Assembly: GCA_016713365.1 (NCBI GenBank)
Contig: JADJPG010000025.1
Location: 1-64,000 of the forward strand
Origin: Verrucomicrobiota bacterium
GTDB taxonomy: Bacteria > Verrucomicrobiota > Verrucomicrobiia > Limisphaerales > JADJPG01
DNA: 64,000 nucleotides
Direction: 5' to 3'
The notes under the pieces: generated by a model
Seen by the model: only the letters and a program-made list of their open reading frames with translations
Told to the model about the DNA's origin: nothing
The model's database searches: none
Part shown: piece by piece, positions 26,794-36,555 of the stretch
Layout of the letters: each line of letters begins with the position of its first letter
Position numbering within the stretch: position 1 is the stretch's first letter
Position numbers and translations under genes: made by a program

Positions 26794-28011
26794 ATGGAAA
26801 TGTCACTGCGCATCGCGTGGGGAGTTTTCGTTTTGCTGGCGGTCGCCACCGTCGTGGCGTGGATCATCTGGCGATTGCTCAAGAACAGCACGGATCCGGC
26901 GGCGCTGCTGTTCCGCTGGGTCATGTCCGCGGTGATTCTTGGTGGCGGCTTTTATTTCATCAAATGGATGATGGGGCCGAACCCGGCAGCGCAGGAGCAG
27001 ATCGCCGCCGTCCTGGCCGGAGCGGTGATTGGCCTCATCTTCGCGATTCTCTGGCTTCCGGCCATCATCGAGAAAGTCTCTGAAACCATTGGCACGCTTT
27101 TCACCGGTGGAAGTGAGCCTCCACCGCCGGAGCCGTTTTATTCGCCGGCCATCGCGATGCGAAAGCAGGGCAAGTTTCGCGAGGCGACCTACGAAGTGCA
27201 GCAGCAGCTCGCGCGGTTTCCGAACGATGTCACCGGGCAGATGATGATGGCCGAGATTCAGGCGACAGACCTGAACGATCTGCCGGCGGCCCAGTTGACG
27301 ATTGAGCGTTTGTGCCACCAGTCCGGCCATTCCGCGCCGCAGATTGCGAACGCCTTCAATGCGCTGGCGGACTGGCATCTCAAGGCTCTGAACCCGGATG
27401 CGGCGCGCATTACTCTGGAGAAGATTATCGCGCGGCTGCCCGGCACCGAGCAGGCGCTTCTGGCCGAGCAGCGCATCTCGCACCTGGCCAGCAAGGAGGC
27501 TTTGCAAGCGGCGCATGAACATCGCCCAATCGAGCTGCGAGCGGGCATCAAGGACATCGGGCTGATGAAGGATCCGCCGAAGGTTCTCCGTGCCGAGCTG
27601 AGTCCCGTGGAAGAGGCGGCGGAGTTGGTGAACAAGTTGGAGTTACATCCCACTGACAACGACGCGCGCGAAAAGCTGGCGATGATTTATGCCGAGCATT
27701 ATCAGCGGCTGGATTTGGCGCTCGATCAGCTGGAGCAGCTGGTGTCCGCTCCGAAACAATCCGGCAAGGAAGTGGCGCGTTGGCTGAATGTGATGGCGGA
27801 CCTGCAGCTGAAACTCGGGGCCGACTACGACACGATCCGCGCGACGTTGCAGCGAGTGATTGATTTGTTTCCCGAGCTGGCGGCGGCGCAGCTGGCCCAG
27901 CAGCGCATTGAGTTGCTGCGGCTGGAGCTGAAGGGAAAAGAAAAGAGCCAAGTCGTCAAACTTGGCTCTTACGAAAAAGATATCGGGCTGAAGAACCCGC
28001 CGCGCGCCTAG
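26794..28011 (+). CDS. Membrane-anchored TPR-like protein downstream of pilT
   Basis: A 405-residue protein. The first about 95 residues contain three hydrophobic helices (AWGVFVLLAVATVVAWIIW, VMSAVILGGGFYFIKWMM, LAGAVIGLIFAILWLPAI). The rest is a helical repeat region with TPR-like pairs such as AIAMRKQGKFREATYEVQQQ and EAAELVNKLELHPTDNDARE. It starts three bases after pilT, so the two are surely co-transcribed and may act together at the membrane. The family is not recognised. Its stop overlaps the stop of the convergent lipoprotein gene. Confidence 0.72.
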   Translation: MEMSLRIAWGVFVLLAVATVVAWIIWRLLKNSTDPAALLFRWVMSAVILGGGFYFIKWMMGPNPAAQEQIAAVLAGAVIGLIFAILWLPAIIEKVSETIGTLFTGGSEPPPPEPFYSPAIAMRKQGKFREATYEVQQQLARFPNDVTGQMMMAEIQATDLNDLPAAQLTIERLCHQSGHSAPQIANAFNALADWHLKALNPDAARITLEKIIARLPGTEQALLAEQRISHLASKEALQAAHEHRPIELRAGIKDIGLMKDPPKVLRAELSPVEEAAELVNKLELHPTDNDAREKLAMIYAEHYQRLDLALDQLEQLVSAPKQSGKEVARWLNVMADLQLKLGADYDTIRATLQRVIDLFPELAAAQLAQQRIELLRLELKGKEKSQVVKLGSYEKDIGLKNPPRA

Positions 28012-28424
28012 CGCTTCGTGGGAGTGGCGGGAGTCAGGTTGCCGCTGGCGAGGCGAACGGCGATTTGCTTGTCGATGAACGCAGCCATTTCCATGTCTGC
28101 GCCGCCGGCTTTCCCGCGGGCTTGAACGAGGATGCGAGTGGTCTTGGTGTCGAACTCCTCGACCTTCACCCACACGCGGCGCTCGTCGATGCTGGCTTCG
28201 AGCACGTTCTTCAAAGTGTCTTCACTCACCAGAGTCCCCTGATGCTTGAGAACATCCTTGGCAGCGGCCCAGAGTTCGGCAGGAGTGCGGTCATAGCGAC
28301 CTTCGACGCGGTCGCGAACCATCGGCACACCGGCGCGGTGACGACCGTCAATTGTCTCCACGCAGCCGGTCAAACCGAAGGCTGCAACGGCAAGAGCCAG
28401 CGAAAAAATCCATTTCAATTTCAT
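28008..28424 (-). CDS. Lipoprotein of unknown function
   Basis: The ATG at 28424 gives 138 residues with a signal peptide ending in the lipobox LTGC (residues 18-21). The mature part has TPAELWAAAKDVLKHQGTLV and RRVWVKVEEFDTKTTRILVQ, an alpha/beta arrangement seen in small exported domains that resemble DUF3568-type lipoproteins. I would not assign the family firmly. Its 3' end overlaps the convergent membrane TPR gene by four bases. Confidence 0.7.
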   Translation of the reverse strand: MKLKWIFSLALAVAAFGLTGCVETIDGRHRAGVPMVRDRVEGRYDRTPAELWAAAKDVLKHQGTLVSEDTLKNVLEASIDERRVWVKVEEFDTKTTRILVQARGKAGGADMEMAAFIDKQIAVRLASGNLTPATPTKR

Positions 28425-28512
28425 GGCAGGTGATGTCAGCAGAAAGTGCCGAGCCGTCAAGCATCGTTTTGAAAACCGCGAGGAAACGCCTGTGGAATCA
28501 GGCTGGAACAAC

Positions 28513-28884
28513 TCAGGAAGTTGGCTCGTCGGTTGCCTCCGGGGTTCGCCGGGGCAGCATGAGGACGGCGTTCTCCGGGGCGGGGCAGACCTGCTGGCAA
28601 ATACCACAACCGGTGCAGACCTCGGGCACCACCATCGGGATGATCTGCGAGGCGTGCAGGGCGCCGGGTTCCGGACAGCGCTCGACGCAAATGGCGCAGT
28701 AGTTTTCGAGCGCGAGACAATGGCGTCCCTGGATGACCGCCACCATGGGCACAGGCGGATTGGGGGCGTTTGGTGGTGAGCTTCCGGCGATGGCATGACC
28801 GACGGCTTTCGCTCCGTCGCCGGTGGCCTTCAACGGCCGGGCGAAGAGCGAGAAGAGTCCGCGTCTGGTAAAGCCTGAGCTCAT
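28513..28884 (-). CDS. NapF-like 4Fe-4S ferredoxin-type protein
   Basis: The start at 28884 gives 123 residues beginning MSSGFTRRGLFSLFARP, the twin-arginine-like opening seen in NapF proteins. Two iron-sulphur motifs follow: CLALENYCAICVERCP (a C-x6-C-x2-C-x3-CP arrangement) and CTGCGICQQVCP, which is the classical C-x2-C-x2-C-x3-CP. The protein should carry two [4Fe-4S] clusters and pass electrons to or mature a redox enzyme. No nap genes are nearby, so the partner is unknown. Confidence 0.82.
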   Translation of the reverse strand: MSSGFTRRGLFSLFARPLKATGDGAKAVGHAIAGSSPPNAPNPPVPMVAVIQGRHCLALENYCAICVERCPEPGALHASQIIPMVVPEVCTGCGICQQVCPAPENAVLMLPRRTPEATDEPTS

Positions 28885-29075
28885 GACCACGCCGACATTG
28901 CAGGGAAAGTGTCCGAGTGGCGAGTTCGGAATCGGATTGCGTGTTGCGTGAACGCGATGGTTCGCGCGGGGCTCTGCCGCGATCCATCTTGCCTTGAGTC
29001 GGTGGAGTCCTAGACTTCGCGCACGCCGCTGACGTTGCGGAGCAAGTAGTTCCCTGCGCCGCGGCGGACACAATC

Positions 29076-30077
29076 ATGATCCGCTCATTCGCGTTCACGA
29101 CTCAGGGCAAACTGCACAGCAAGGACATTGAGACCTTTCTCATGCCCACGCTGCTGGCGGACACGAATCTTTTTCTGTGGGTCGATCTGGAAAAGCCGAC
29201 TCCGGAGGAAAGCCGGCTGATCCTCGAGGAAATTTTCCACTTCCACCAGCTGTCGATCGAGGACTGCGTTTCCGTGAGTCCGTCACCGAAGGTCGAGGAA
29301 TACGTCCCGAAGGATGAGGACAAGTTCTCGCCGTATCTCTTTATGGTGATTCACGCGGTGGACTACAGCCGCAAGGACGGGGTCTTCGCGACGAGTGAGC
29401 TGAATTTTTTCCTCGGGAAGAACTTTCTGGTCACGTTTCACGAAGTCCCGCTGCGCAGTGTGCAGCAAACCGAGGAACGTTGCTTGAAGAGCACGGTTCA
29501 CATCGCGCGCGCGCCGGATCGGGTGGCGCATACGTTGTTGGACGGCATCGTGGAAAACTACAAACCCGCTCTCGACGAGCTGGCGTTTGAGATCGCCGAG
29601 CTGGAGCAGAGGGTGATTGAGCACCCGTCGCCCCGGTTACTGAACAAGATCATTCAGATCAAAAAGGAGGTGCTGCATCTCCGGCAGATTATTGGCCCGC
29701 AGCGCGAGGTGTTGTCCCGGTTCGCCCAAGGCGAGTTCAAGCTCATCCGTTCTCATTTGGTACCATACTACCGCGACGTCTACGACGGATTGTTCCACAT
29801 CGCGGAACTGGCGCAGAGCTACACGGATTCGCTCACCGGTCTGCTGCACATTCACCTGAGCATGTCGTCCAACCAGACGGGCGAGGTGCTGAAGGTGCTG
29901 ACCCTCATCACGCTGATTACTACTCCCGTTACCATCGTGGGCACCTGGTATGGAATGAACTTTGGCGAGAGCATGCCGGAGTTGCACCTGAAGTATGGAT
30001 ATGAACTGGCGATCGCGATCACCGTGGTCTCGACCGCGCTGATGTGGTGGTGGTTCAAGAAAAGGAAATGGTTCTGA
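29076..30077 (+). CDS. corA: CorA-family magnesium/divalent cation transporter
   Basis: A 333-residue protein with the large cytoplasmic N-terminal domain and two C-terminal membrane helices of CorA. The signature GMNF occurs in VGTWYGMNFGESMPEL between the helices, and the protein ends in the basic tail WWWFKKRKWF. CorA pentamers let Mg2+ (sometimes Co2+ or Ni2+) into the cell. No M-box riboswitch is visible upstream. It is divergent from the ferredoxin gene across about 190 non-coding bases. Confidence 0.93.
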   Translation: MIRSFAFTTQGKLHSKDIETFLMPTLLADTNLFLWVDLEKPTPEESRLILEEIFHFHQLSIEDCVSVSPSPKVEEYVPKDEDKFSPYLFMVIHAVDYSRKDGVFATSELNFFLGKNFLVTFHEVPLRSVQQTEERCLKSTVHIARAPDRVAHTLLDGIVENYKPALDELAFEIAELEQRVIEHPSPRLLNKIIQIKKEVLHLRQIIGPQREVLSRFAQGEFKLIRSHLVPYYRDVYDGLFHIAELAQSYTDSLTGLLHIHLSMSSNQTGEVLKVLTLITLITTPVTIVGTWYGMNFGESMPELHLKYGYELAIAITVVSTALMWWWFKKRKWF

Positions 30078-30113
30078 GCGGTGCTTTGACGGGCGCGAAC
30101 ATTTGCTGAGCTC

Positions 30114-31367
30114 ATGCCTCCTCCGAAATCCAGCTTCCTCGACAAAGTTCTCGGGCGCATCGGGCGCCTCGACAAGGAGGGATTGCAGACGGTGGTGCAG
30201 CGCCTGGCGCGCGAGCGATCGTTTCTCGAAACGTTGTTCAACACGATCGAGGACGGCGTGCTGGTGGCGGATGAGACGGGGCGCGTGCTGTATTTCAACC
30301 AGGCGGTCACGCGACTGCTCGGGATGCAGGAGGGGCAGTCGGAAGGACAGCACGTAAACCAGTTCCTGCCGGATCTCGACTGGGAGAAGCTGGCGAAGTT
30401 CGACAAGACCGGCGGCGTAAAAGTGACGAGGCACGAGTTCGAGGTGGAATATCCCCGGCCGCGACTGTTGAGCCTGTACGCCGCGCCGCTGGATGGTGAG
30501 GCGATTGGCAGTTCCGGTGTGGCCTTGATTTTACACGATGCGACGGAGGCGCGGCAGAAGACGCACGAGGCGATCGAAACGGAGCGCATCCAGGCGTTGA
30601 CCTTGCTCGCGGCCAGTGTGGCGCACGAGATTGGGAATCCGCTCAACGCGCTGCACATTCATCTGCAATTGATGGAGCGCGAGTTGAAGAAGCTGGGCGC
30701 GGTGGTGGGCGAGCCCGCGGCGAACTCAATTTCTGGACGAAGGAAGCCCAAGGGTGAATCAACGGGCGCGGATGCGGCGGAGATTGCGCACAAGCTGGAG
30801 AAGTATCTGGCGGTCTCCAAGGGCGAGATTGTGCGGCTCGATTACATCGTGACGCAGTTTCTGCAGGCGATTCGGCCGTCGGTGCCGCAGCTTCGGCTGT
30901 CGTCGTTGAACGATGTCGTGCGCGAGACGCTGGAGTTGCTGCGGCCGGAGATCGAGAATCGCGGAGTGACCGTGAAGGAGAAGCTGGCCAAGCAACTGGC
31001 GGCGAGTCCCATCGATCCGGCGCAGATCAAGCAGGCGTTGGTGAACTTGATCAAGAACGCGGTGCAGGCGATGACCAAGGGTGGCGTGCTGAGCATCACT
31101 ACGGATTCCGGGGTGGACGGCGTGGTGGTGAGCATCGCGGACACGGGCGGTGGGATTCCGCAGGAACAGATCAACCGAATCTTCGAGCCATTCTATACAA
31201 CGAAGAAGAAGGGGAGCGGCCTTGGGTTGATGATTGTGCAACGGATCGTTCGCGATCATGGGGGGCGTATTGATCTGGAGAGCCACGTGGGGAAGGGGAC
31301 GACGTTCCGCATCTGGCTTCCGCTTTATGAACGGCGGACGAGGCTGCTGGAGGCGAGGCATGACTGA
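30114..31367 (+). CDS. PAS-domain sensor histidine kinase (NtrB-like)
   Basis: A 417-residue soluble kinase. A PAS domain lies at about residues 30-130 (FLETLFNTIEDGVLVADETG). The phosphorylated His is in the H-box AASVAHEIGNPLNALHIHL (about residue 175). The ATPase domain has the N-box NLIKNAVQAM, G1 SIADTGGGIP and G2 KKKGSGLGLMIVQRI. No membrane segment is seen, so it senses a cytoplasmic signal. It is followed by a sigma-54 response regulator gene and is presumably its cognate kinase. Confidence 0.92.
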   Translation: MPPPKSSFLDKVLGRIGRLDKEGLQTVVQRLARERSFLETLFNTIEDGVLVADETGRVLYFNQAVTRLLGMQEGQSEGQHVNQFLPDLDWEKLAKFDKTGGVKVTRHEFEVEYPRPRLLSLYAAPLDGEAIGSSGVALILHDATEARQKTHEAIETERIQALTLLAASVAHEIGNPLNALHIHLQLMERELKKLGAVVGEPAANSISGRRKPKGESTGADAAEIAHKLEKYLAVSKGEIVRLDYIVTQFLQAIRPSVPQLRLSSLNDVVRETLELLRPEIENRGVTVKEKLAKQLAASPIDPAQIKQALVNLIKNAVQAMTKGGVLSITTDSGVDGVVVSIADTGGGIPQEQINRIFEPFYTTKKKGSGLGLMIVQRIVRDHGGRIDLESHVGKGTTFRIWLPLYERRTRLLEARHD

Positions 31368-31436
31368 TTTGCGAATTTCGGGAATCGTCCTACGCTCCGA
31401 CCAGTCCAACGGATTCATCGAGACACAGGATTACTG

Positions 31437-32816
31437 ATGGCCATGAACAAACCAATGCTCCTCATCGTGGATGACGAGAAGCCGACGCGCGAAGGGTTGC
31501 GCGCCGCGCTGGAGGATCGTTACGACGTCTACATCGCCGAGGATGCGGCGGCTGCGATGACGTTGTTGGAGCAGGAACATTTCGACGTTTTGCTGACGGA
31601 CTTTCGGTTGCCGAACGAGGACGGGATGAAATTGATCGCGCGCGCCAAGTCACTTTCGAAGCCGCCCATCTGCATTTTGATGACGGCCTATGGTTCGGAG
31701 GAGGTGGCGGTGCAGGCGATGAAGAGCGGTGCGGATGATTACATCGCGAAGGGCCGGATGCAGATCGACGAGCTGGAGATGCGGATCGCGCGGGCGATGA
31801 AGGGCCAGACGCTGGAGAAGGAGAATGTCTCGCTCCGGCAGCAGCTGGATTCGAAGTTCGGCTTGGAGAATTTAATCGGCGAATCAGCGCCGATGCGGGC
31901 GGTGGTGGACAAGGTCCGGCAGGTGGCGCCGGCGCGGGCGGCGACGGTTTTGATTCTCGGCGAGAGCGGCACGGGCAAGGAACTGATTGCAAAGGCGATT
32001 CACCAACTGAGCCCGCGCTCGAAGCAGTCGATGGTGACGGTTCACTGCGCGGCCTTGTCGGCGACGTTGCTGGAAAGTGAGCTGTTCGGCCACGAGAAGG
32101 GATCCTTCACTGGCGCGCACGAGCGACGCATTGGGCGATTCGAGGAGGCGAATGGTGGAACTCTGTTTCTCGACGAGATCGGCGAGATCGACGCGAGCAC
32201 GCAGGTAAAGCTGTTGCGTTTCCTCGGTGAACGAACTTTTGAACGGGTCGGTTCGAACAAAACTTTGACGTCGGATGTGCGCTTGATCACGGCGACGAAT
32301 AAGAACCTCGCTGAAATGGTTAGGGCCGGAACGTTTCGGGAGGACTTGTACTTCCGCTTGAAGGTGGTGGAGATCAAGTTGCCGCCATTGCGCGAACGTC
32401 GGAGCGATGTGCCGCTCTTGGCGGGGGCGTTCTTGCGCGAGTTTGCGCGTGAAAATCAGAAAGTGGTGAAGTCGATCGCGCCCGAGGCGATGTCGCTGCT
32501 CACGAATTATTCTTGGCCGGGCAATGTGCGGGAGCTGCGGGCGGCGATCGAGGGTGCCGTGGTGCTGTGTCGCGGCGATGTCGTCACCGTCGAGGATGTT
32601 CAAGACTACGTTCGCAACCCGGAACTGATGAACGCCGGAACTTCTGTTTCCGGGGCGAGCGGTCCGATTGAGACGGTGAAGGATGCCGAGAAGCAGCTAA
32701 TAGTGCGGGCGCTGAAGGAGGCGGAAGGGAACAGGACGCTGGCGGCGAAGCGGATTGGGATGAGTCGCCGGACTCTGCACCGGAAGATTCACGACTATCA
32801 GCTGGAGCATTTGTGA
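31437..32816 (+). CDS. Sigma-54-dependent response regulator (NtrC family), partner of the upstream kinase
   Basis: A 459-residue regulator. The receiver (residues 1-125) has the phospho-Asp in FDVLLTDFRLP. The AAA+ domain has Walker A GESGTGKELIAKA and Walker B GTLFLDEIGE, but the sigma-54 loop reads GSFTGA where GAFTGA is usual. The C-terminal Fis-like helix-turn-helix is EGNRTLAAKRIGMSRRTLHR. Together with the kinase it forms a two-gene unit 240 bases upstream of the polysaccharide export genes, its likely target. That is inference. Confidence 0.92.
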   Translation: MAMNKPMLLIVDDEKPTREGLRAALEDRYDVYIAEDAAAAMTLLEQEHFDVLLTDFRLPNEDGMKLIARAKSLSKPPICILMTAYGSEEVAVQAMKSGADDYIAKGRMQIDELEMRIARAMKGQTLEKENVSLRQQLDSKFGLENLIGESAPMRAVVDKVRQVAPARAATVLILGESGTGKELIAKAIHQLSPRSKQSMVTVHCAALSATLLESELFGHEKGSFTGAHERRIGRFEEANGGTLFLDEIGEIDASTQVKLLRFLGERTFERVGSNKTLTSDVRLITATNKNLAEMVRAGTFREDLYFRLKVVEIKLPPLRERRSDVPLLAGAFLREFARENQKVVKSIAPEAMSLLTNYSWPGNVRELRAAIEGAVVLCRGDVVTVEDVQDYVRNPELMNAGTSVSGASGPIETVKDAEKQLIVRALKEAEGNRTLAAKRIGMSRRTLHRKIHDYQLEHL

Positions 32817-32970
32817 GGTGCGCCTCGTTTGGCGCGGCTGGGTTCAAGTATTTTTCCCGGATTCTGAACGGAATCGGCGAAATTCAATCAAAGGAGAGTA
32901 ATCCACAGGCTCAGGCTGTCTGGAAATCACGCCGATGAGTTCTCGTGTGCCCGGAAACGGGATTTAAAAT

Positions 32971-32999
32971 TTGACAAGCCCATGCTGCGTCCATACAAA
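32971..32999 (+). promoter_or_regulatory. Sigma-70-type promoter for the polysaccharide export locus
   Basis: A perfect -35 box TTGACA at 32971-32976, a 17-base spacer, and a TACAAA -10-like hexamer at 32994-32999. It precedes the outer-membrane barrel gene (ATG 33056) by about 55 bases. It is the clearest sigma-70 promoter seen in the window. Confidence 0.55.
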
Positions 33000-33055
33000 C
33001 CGTGGCGATTTGCCGGGCCGGAATTGGGAATTTCTTGAAGTACCGTGATTTGAAC

Positions 33056-34291
33056 ATGAAGAGAGCCGTCGTTGCCGCCGGGGCGTTTGCCTTGGGTGCG
33101 GCGGGGCTCTACGGGGCGAGTGTCACAGATGCGCTGACGGCTCAGGAAAAAGACAAGAGGTGGCTTCTGTCTGGATCGCTTCGAAATTTTTTCGACGACA
33201 ACATGTTCAACTCGCCATCCGTGACTGCGGAGTCGAGTTTCGGAGTGGAGGTCAAGCCGGGCATCGCTCTCAATCTTCCTCTCGAGCGCACGTTGCTCAC
33301 TGCTTCGTACGACTATACGATGAGCTTTTTTGAGGCTCGGAATGACAACAAGGTGGACCAGACTCATCAATTCGAGGGTCGGCTGGACCATAAATTTTCC
33401 GAGCGCTATGAACTCAGCGTCACTGAAAACTTTGTGGTTTCGGATGAGCCGGTCGTCAGCAGCGGTCCGCAGAATGTCTTTCGCAGCCGTGCTGATGCCA
33501 GCAACACTCGAAATACTTTTGGGGTGGAAGCGACCATCCTAACCAAGCCGACATTCGGCTGGCTGCTGGGTTACGGCCAATACTGGCAGGATTACTCAAC
33601 GAGCGAGTATTCCATGACCCTCGATCAATCCACGCACCGGGCAAATATTGATGCCCGCTGGTTTTCGGGGGAGAGCACTCTTTTGTTTACGGGTTATTTG
33701 ATCGGGATTACGGAATATACCTATGCTCGATTTTTGGCTTGGGACCAGGGGCAACAGGTTTTTGCAAGCATCAAGAACAACAGCTTCCATCGCTTCTATT
33801 TCGGAGCGAGGCATAAATTGAGTTCGCAGACAGACCTTTCCGGACGGGTCGGCTTCCAATACACGGACTATTTTAACCAATCCGAGTCTGACATCAGCCC
33901 GTATGTTGATGGGAGCGTCAGTTACAAGTACTCCCAGAATAGTACGGTTTCATTGGGTGCTAACGTGGAGCGATACGCTGCCGATGTTACCGGTGCGCTG
34001 GATCAATTGATCGCCAGTGGTTATCTGAGCGTTGCCCATCGGATTACTCCGAGAATCACCGGGTCGGCGGATTTCAGGTTCCAGCGCGCCACGTTTAACG
34101 GCGGCGGAACAATCGATGGTGAGTCAGACAACTATTACACGATGACCTTTGGCGCCGAATACAGGTTTCGCGAATACCTCTCTGCGACCCTGAGCTACGC
34201 ATGGAGCAGGCTGTCATCCGGCCGAGGATCTTCGGATTTTATCAACTTTAGCCGGAATCAGGTTTATTGGGGTATAAAGCTTTCGTATTAG
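33056..34291 (+). CDS. Outer-membrane beta-barrel protein of the polysaccharide locus
   Basis: The ATG at 33056 gives 411 residues beginning with a signal peptide (MKRAVVAAGAFALGAAGLYG). The rest is built of amphipathic beta strands with aromatic girdles, such as ERTLLTASYDYTMSFFEARN, YRFREYLSATLSYAWSRL and the C-terminal YWGIKLSY ending in an aromatic residue. That ending is typical of barrels inserted by BamA. It is first in a run with a Wzc-type kinase and a Wza-type exporter, and similar barrels accompany exopolysaccharide clusters. Exact role unknown. Confidence 0.75.
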   Translation: MKRAVVAAGAFALGAAGLYGASVTDALTAQEKDKRWLLSGSLRNFFDDNMFNSPSVTAESSFGVEVKPGIALNLPLERTLLTASYDYTMSFFEARNDNKVDQTHQFEGRLDHKFSERYELSVTENFVVSDEPVVSSGPQNVFRSRADASNTRNTFGVEATILTKPTFGWLLGYGQYWQDYSTSEYSMTLDQSTHRANIDARWFSGESTLLFTGYLIGITEYTYARFLAWDQGQQVFASIKNNSFHRFYFGARHKLSSQTDLSGRVGFQYTDYFNQSESDISPYVDGSVSYKYSQNSTVSLGANVERYAADVTGALDQLIASGYLSVAHRITPRITGSADFRFQRATFNGGGTIDGESDNYYTMTFGAEYRFREYLSATLSYAWSRLSSGRGSSDFINFSRNQVYWGIKLSY

Positions 34292-34297
34292 TAGTCG

Positions 34298-34316
34298 GCC
34301 CGCGGCGGATGCGGGC
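34298..34316 (+). other. Small GC-rich hairpin between the barrel and kinase genes
   Basis: GCCCGC and GCGGGC pair around a 7-base loop just before the BY-kinase start. There is no T run, so it may reduce rather than stop transcription. Confidence 0.4.
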
Positions 34317-34339
34317 GTTAATCAGCTTTTAGCAAGTAT

Positions 34340-36492
34340 ATGGAAACGACAAAGTCTTTTGAAACGCCTGAAGAGGCTAAACTGCATTTTCTGGATTACT
34401 GGCGCATTGTCCGGGTGCGCAAGGCGGTGGTGCTCGCGGTGTTTCTGCTTGTTACGATCACGACGACCTTGGTCACGTTCATTCTCCCTCCGACGTTTGC
34501 CAGCACGGCTCGTATTTCTGTTCAACGTGATACGACGGACGTGCAAGGTGTGAATCTCGGTCAAGGGTCCGGGCAGAGCTACAGCGTCTACGACTTTGCG
34601 TTCTGGATTCAGACCGAGTTCGAGAAGATCCAGTCGAAGATGATCCTTTATCCGGTGATCACCAATCTCGATTTGCACATCAAGTGGGGGGAGAAATACA
34701 AGGAGGGTGCGCTGCGAATGGACACCACGTTCGCCATGCTGAAACGAAAGATTGATGTCACCCAATCGCCTCGTACCAGCTTGATTGAAATCAAGGCATT
34801 CAGTGACGATCCAAACGAGGCTGCGGCCATTGCCAATCGAATCGCGGATGTTTACCGGGAGTCGCGAACCAACCTGTGGCTCGAGATGTCTTCCCGCGGA
34901 TTGGAGGCATTGAATGCCGAACTCGCCAGCCAGACGGCGGTGATTACCAACCTCCAGAAGGAAGTGTACGACATGAAGGAGCTGTATGGGATATCGGATG
35001 TTGATATTCAGCAGGGCATGTCGGTGGCGACTGTTGAAGCTGGTATTTTGCAGACGCTGGATCGACTGCGGATCGAAACCCTGAAGGAGTACGAAAAACA
35101 AAATACGACCTACAACCAGCTTACCAACTATACCCGGGTGGAACTCAAACGGTCGATGTTGACGGTGGTTTCTGACAATCTCCTCATGAGTCTGCTTCAG
35201 CAACTATCTGTCGAGGAAGGGAAGCTGGCGCAAATTACAAATTCCCTTTCATTGGACCATCCTGATGTAAAAGGGATACGCGGGTCGATCGGTGTATTGA
35301 ACGATCAAATTGATGGGAAACTGGACGGAATGATGCGCGGACTGGAGGCGAACGTTAATGCCAAACGTGCCGAACTCAACGCTGTGACGCTGGAGCGGGA
35401 GCGCGCGCTCACCAACGATATTTCGAAGGCGGTTGCCCGTAGTCCGTACAATCAGAAAAGCGGGAACTGGAAAGCAGTGGTTGCCCGCGATAAACTCAAA
35501 TCGCGTATCATCGAGGAGAAGGTCAGGCAGCGATCCCGAAAACTGCGATTGTGCAGATGATTGATCGTGCCGAGCCGGAGATGAATCCGGTCAAGCCTCG
35601 CAAGATGCTCAATATCGCTCTCGGCGTGATTGTGGGCCTTGCCATGGGTATCGGCGTTGCGTTCTTCATCGAGTATCTCGATACGAGTGTGAAGACGATC
35701 GACGACGTGGAGCGCGCGATGCAGGCCCCGGTTCTGGGCGTTATTCCGCAGAATGTCGGTTACCTCATCTCCGAGGGGCCGGACAGTCCTCATGCTGAAG
35801 CCTACCGTGTATTGAGGACGAACATCCTGTTCTCGCTCAAGGATCCGAAGCTGAACACTATCACGGTGGTCAGTGCCGGCGCGGGTGAAGGTAAATCAAC
35901 CACGATCTTCAACCTCGCGACGGTGTTCGCCCAGAACGGTTCCCGGGTGATCATTGTCGACTCCGACCTCCGCCGTCCGAGCGTCCACAAGATTCTCAAG
36001 GTTTCGAACTCGGTTGGTCTCACGAATTATCTGCTCAAGCAGAACACGCTCGAAGAGGTGATTCAGACCACCCCGCTGCCGACGTTCGATTTCCTGCCCA
36101 GCGGCAAGTTGCCCAGCAGTTCGATGGGCGTGCTGAGTTCGGCACAAATGAAGGAACTGATCCGCGACCTCAAGCGCCGTTACGACTACGTGTTCTTCGA
36201 TTCACCGCCGATCATGGGCGTCAGTGATGCCTCCATTCTCGCGAGTGAAGTTGATGCTGTGATGCAGGTGGTGCAATACCGCCGTTACCCGCAGCCGATG
36301 ACCATCCGTGCCAAGCAGATGATCGAGAAGGTCGGCGGCAATCTGCTCGGCATCGTGCTCAACAACATCAGCATGGCCAGCGACGAGAATTATTATTACT
36401 ACAGCAGCGGTTACTATTACGAGGACGACAAGGAAGAGGGAGCTGACTCTGGAAAGTCGTCAACCAAGAAGGCGTCGACGACCGAAGATTGA
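34340..36492 (+). CDS. Polysaccharide biosynthesis tyrosine autokinase, Wzc-like (interrupted by a frameshift)
   Basis: The N-terminal half (34340 to about 35523) is a Wzz-type chain-length domain: a first membrane helix (VVLAVFLLVTITTTLVTFIL) and a long periplasmic coiled coil. After a frame change near 35523, consistent with one missing base, it continues with KTAIVQMIDRAEPEMNPVKP and the second membrane helix. The BY-kinase follows: Walker A AGAGEGKSTTIFNLA, Walker A' RVIIVDSDLRRP and Walker B YDYVFFDSPP. It ends in a tyrosine cluster ENYYYYSSGYYYEDD, the usual autophosphorylation site. Total length is about 717 residues. The kinase controls polymerisation and export with Wza. Confidence 0.88.
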
Positions 36493-36555
36493 GCTTCCGA
36501 CCTCCGGTCCAAATAGTGATTGGCTCAAGAGCCCGCACGGTTCAGCTTAACGATT

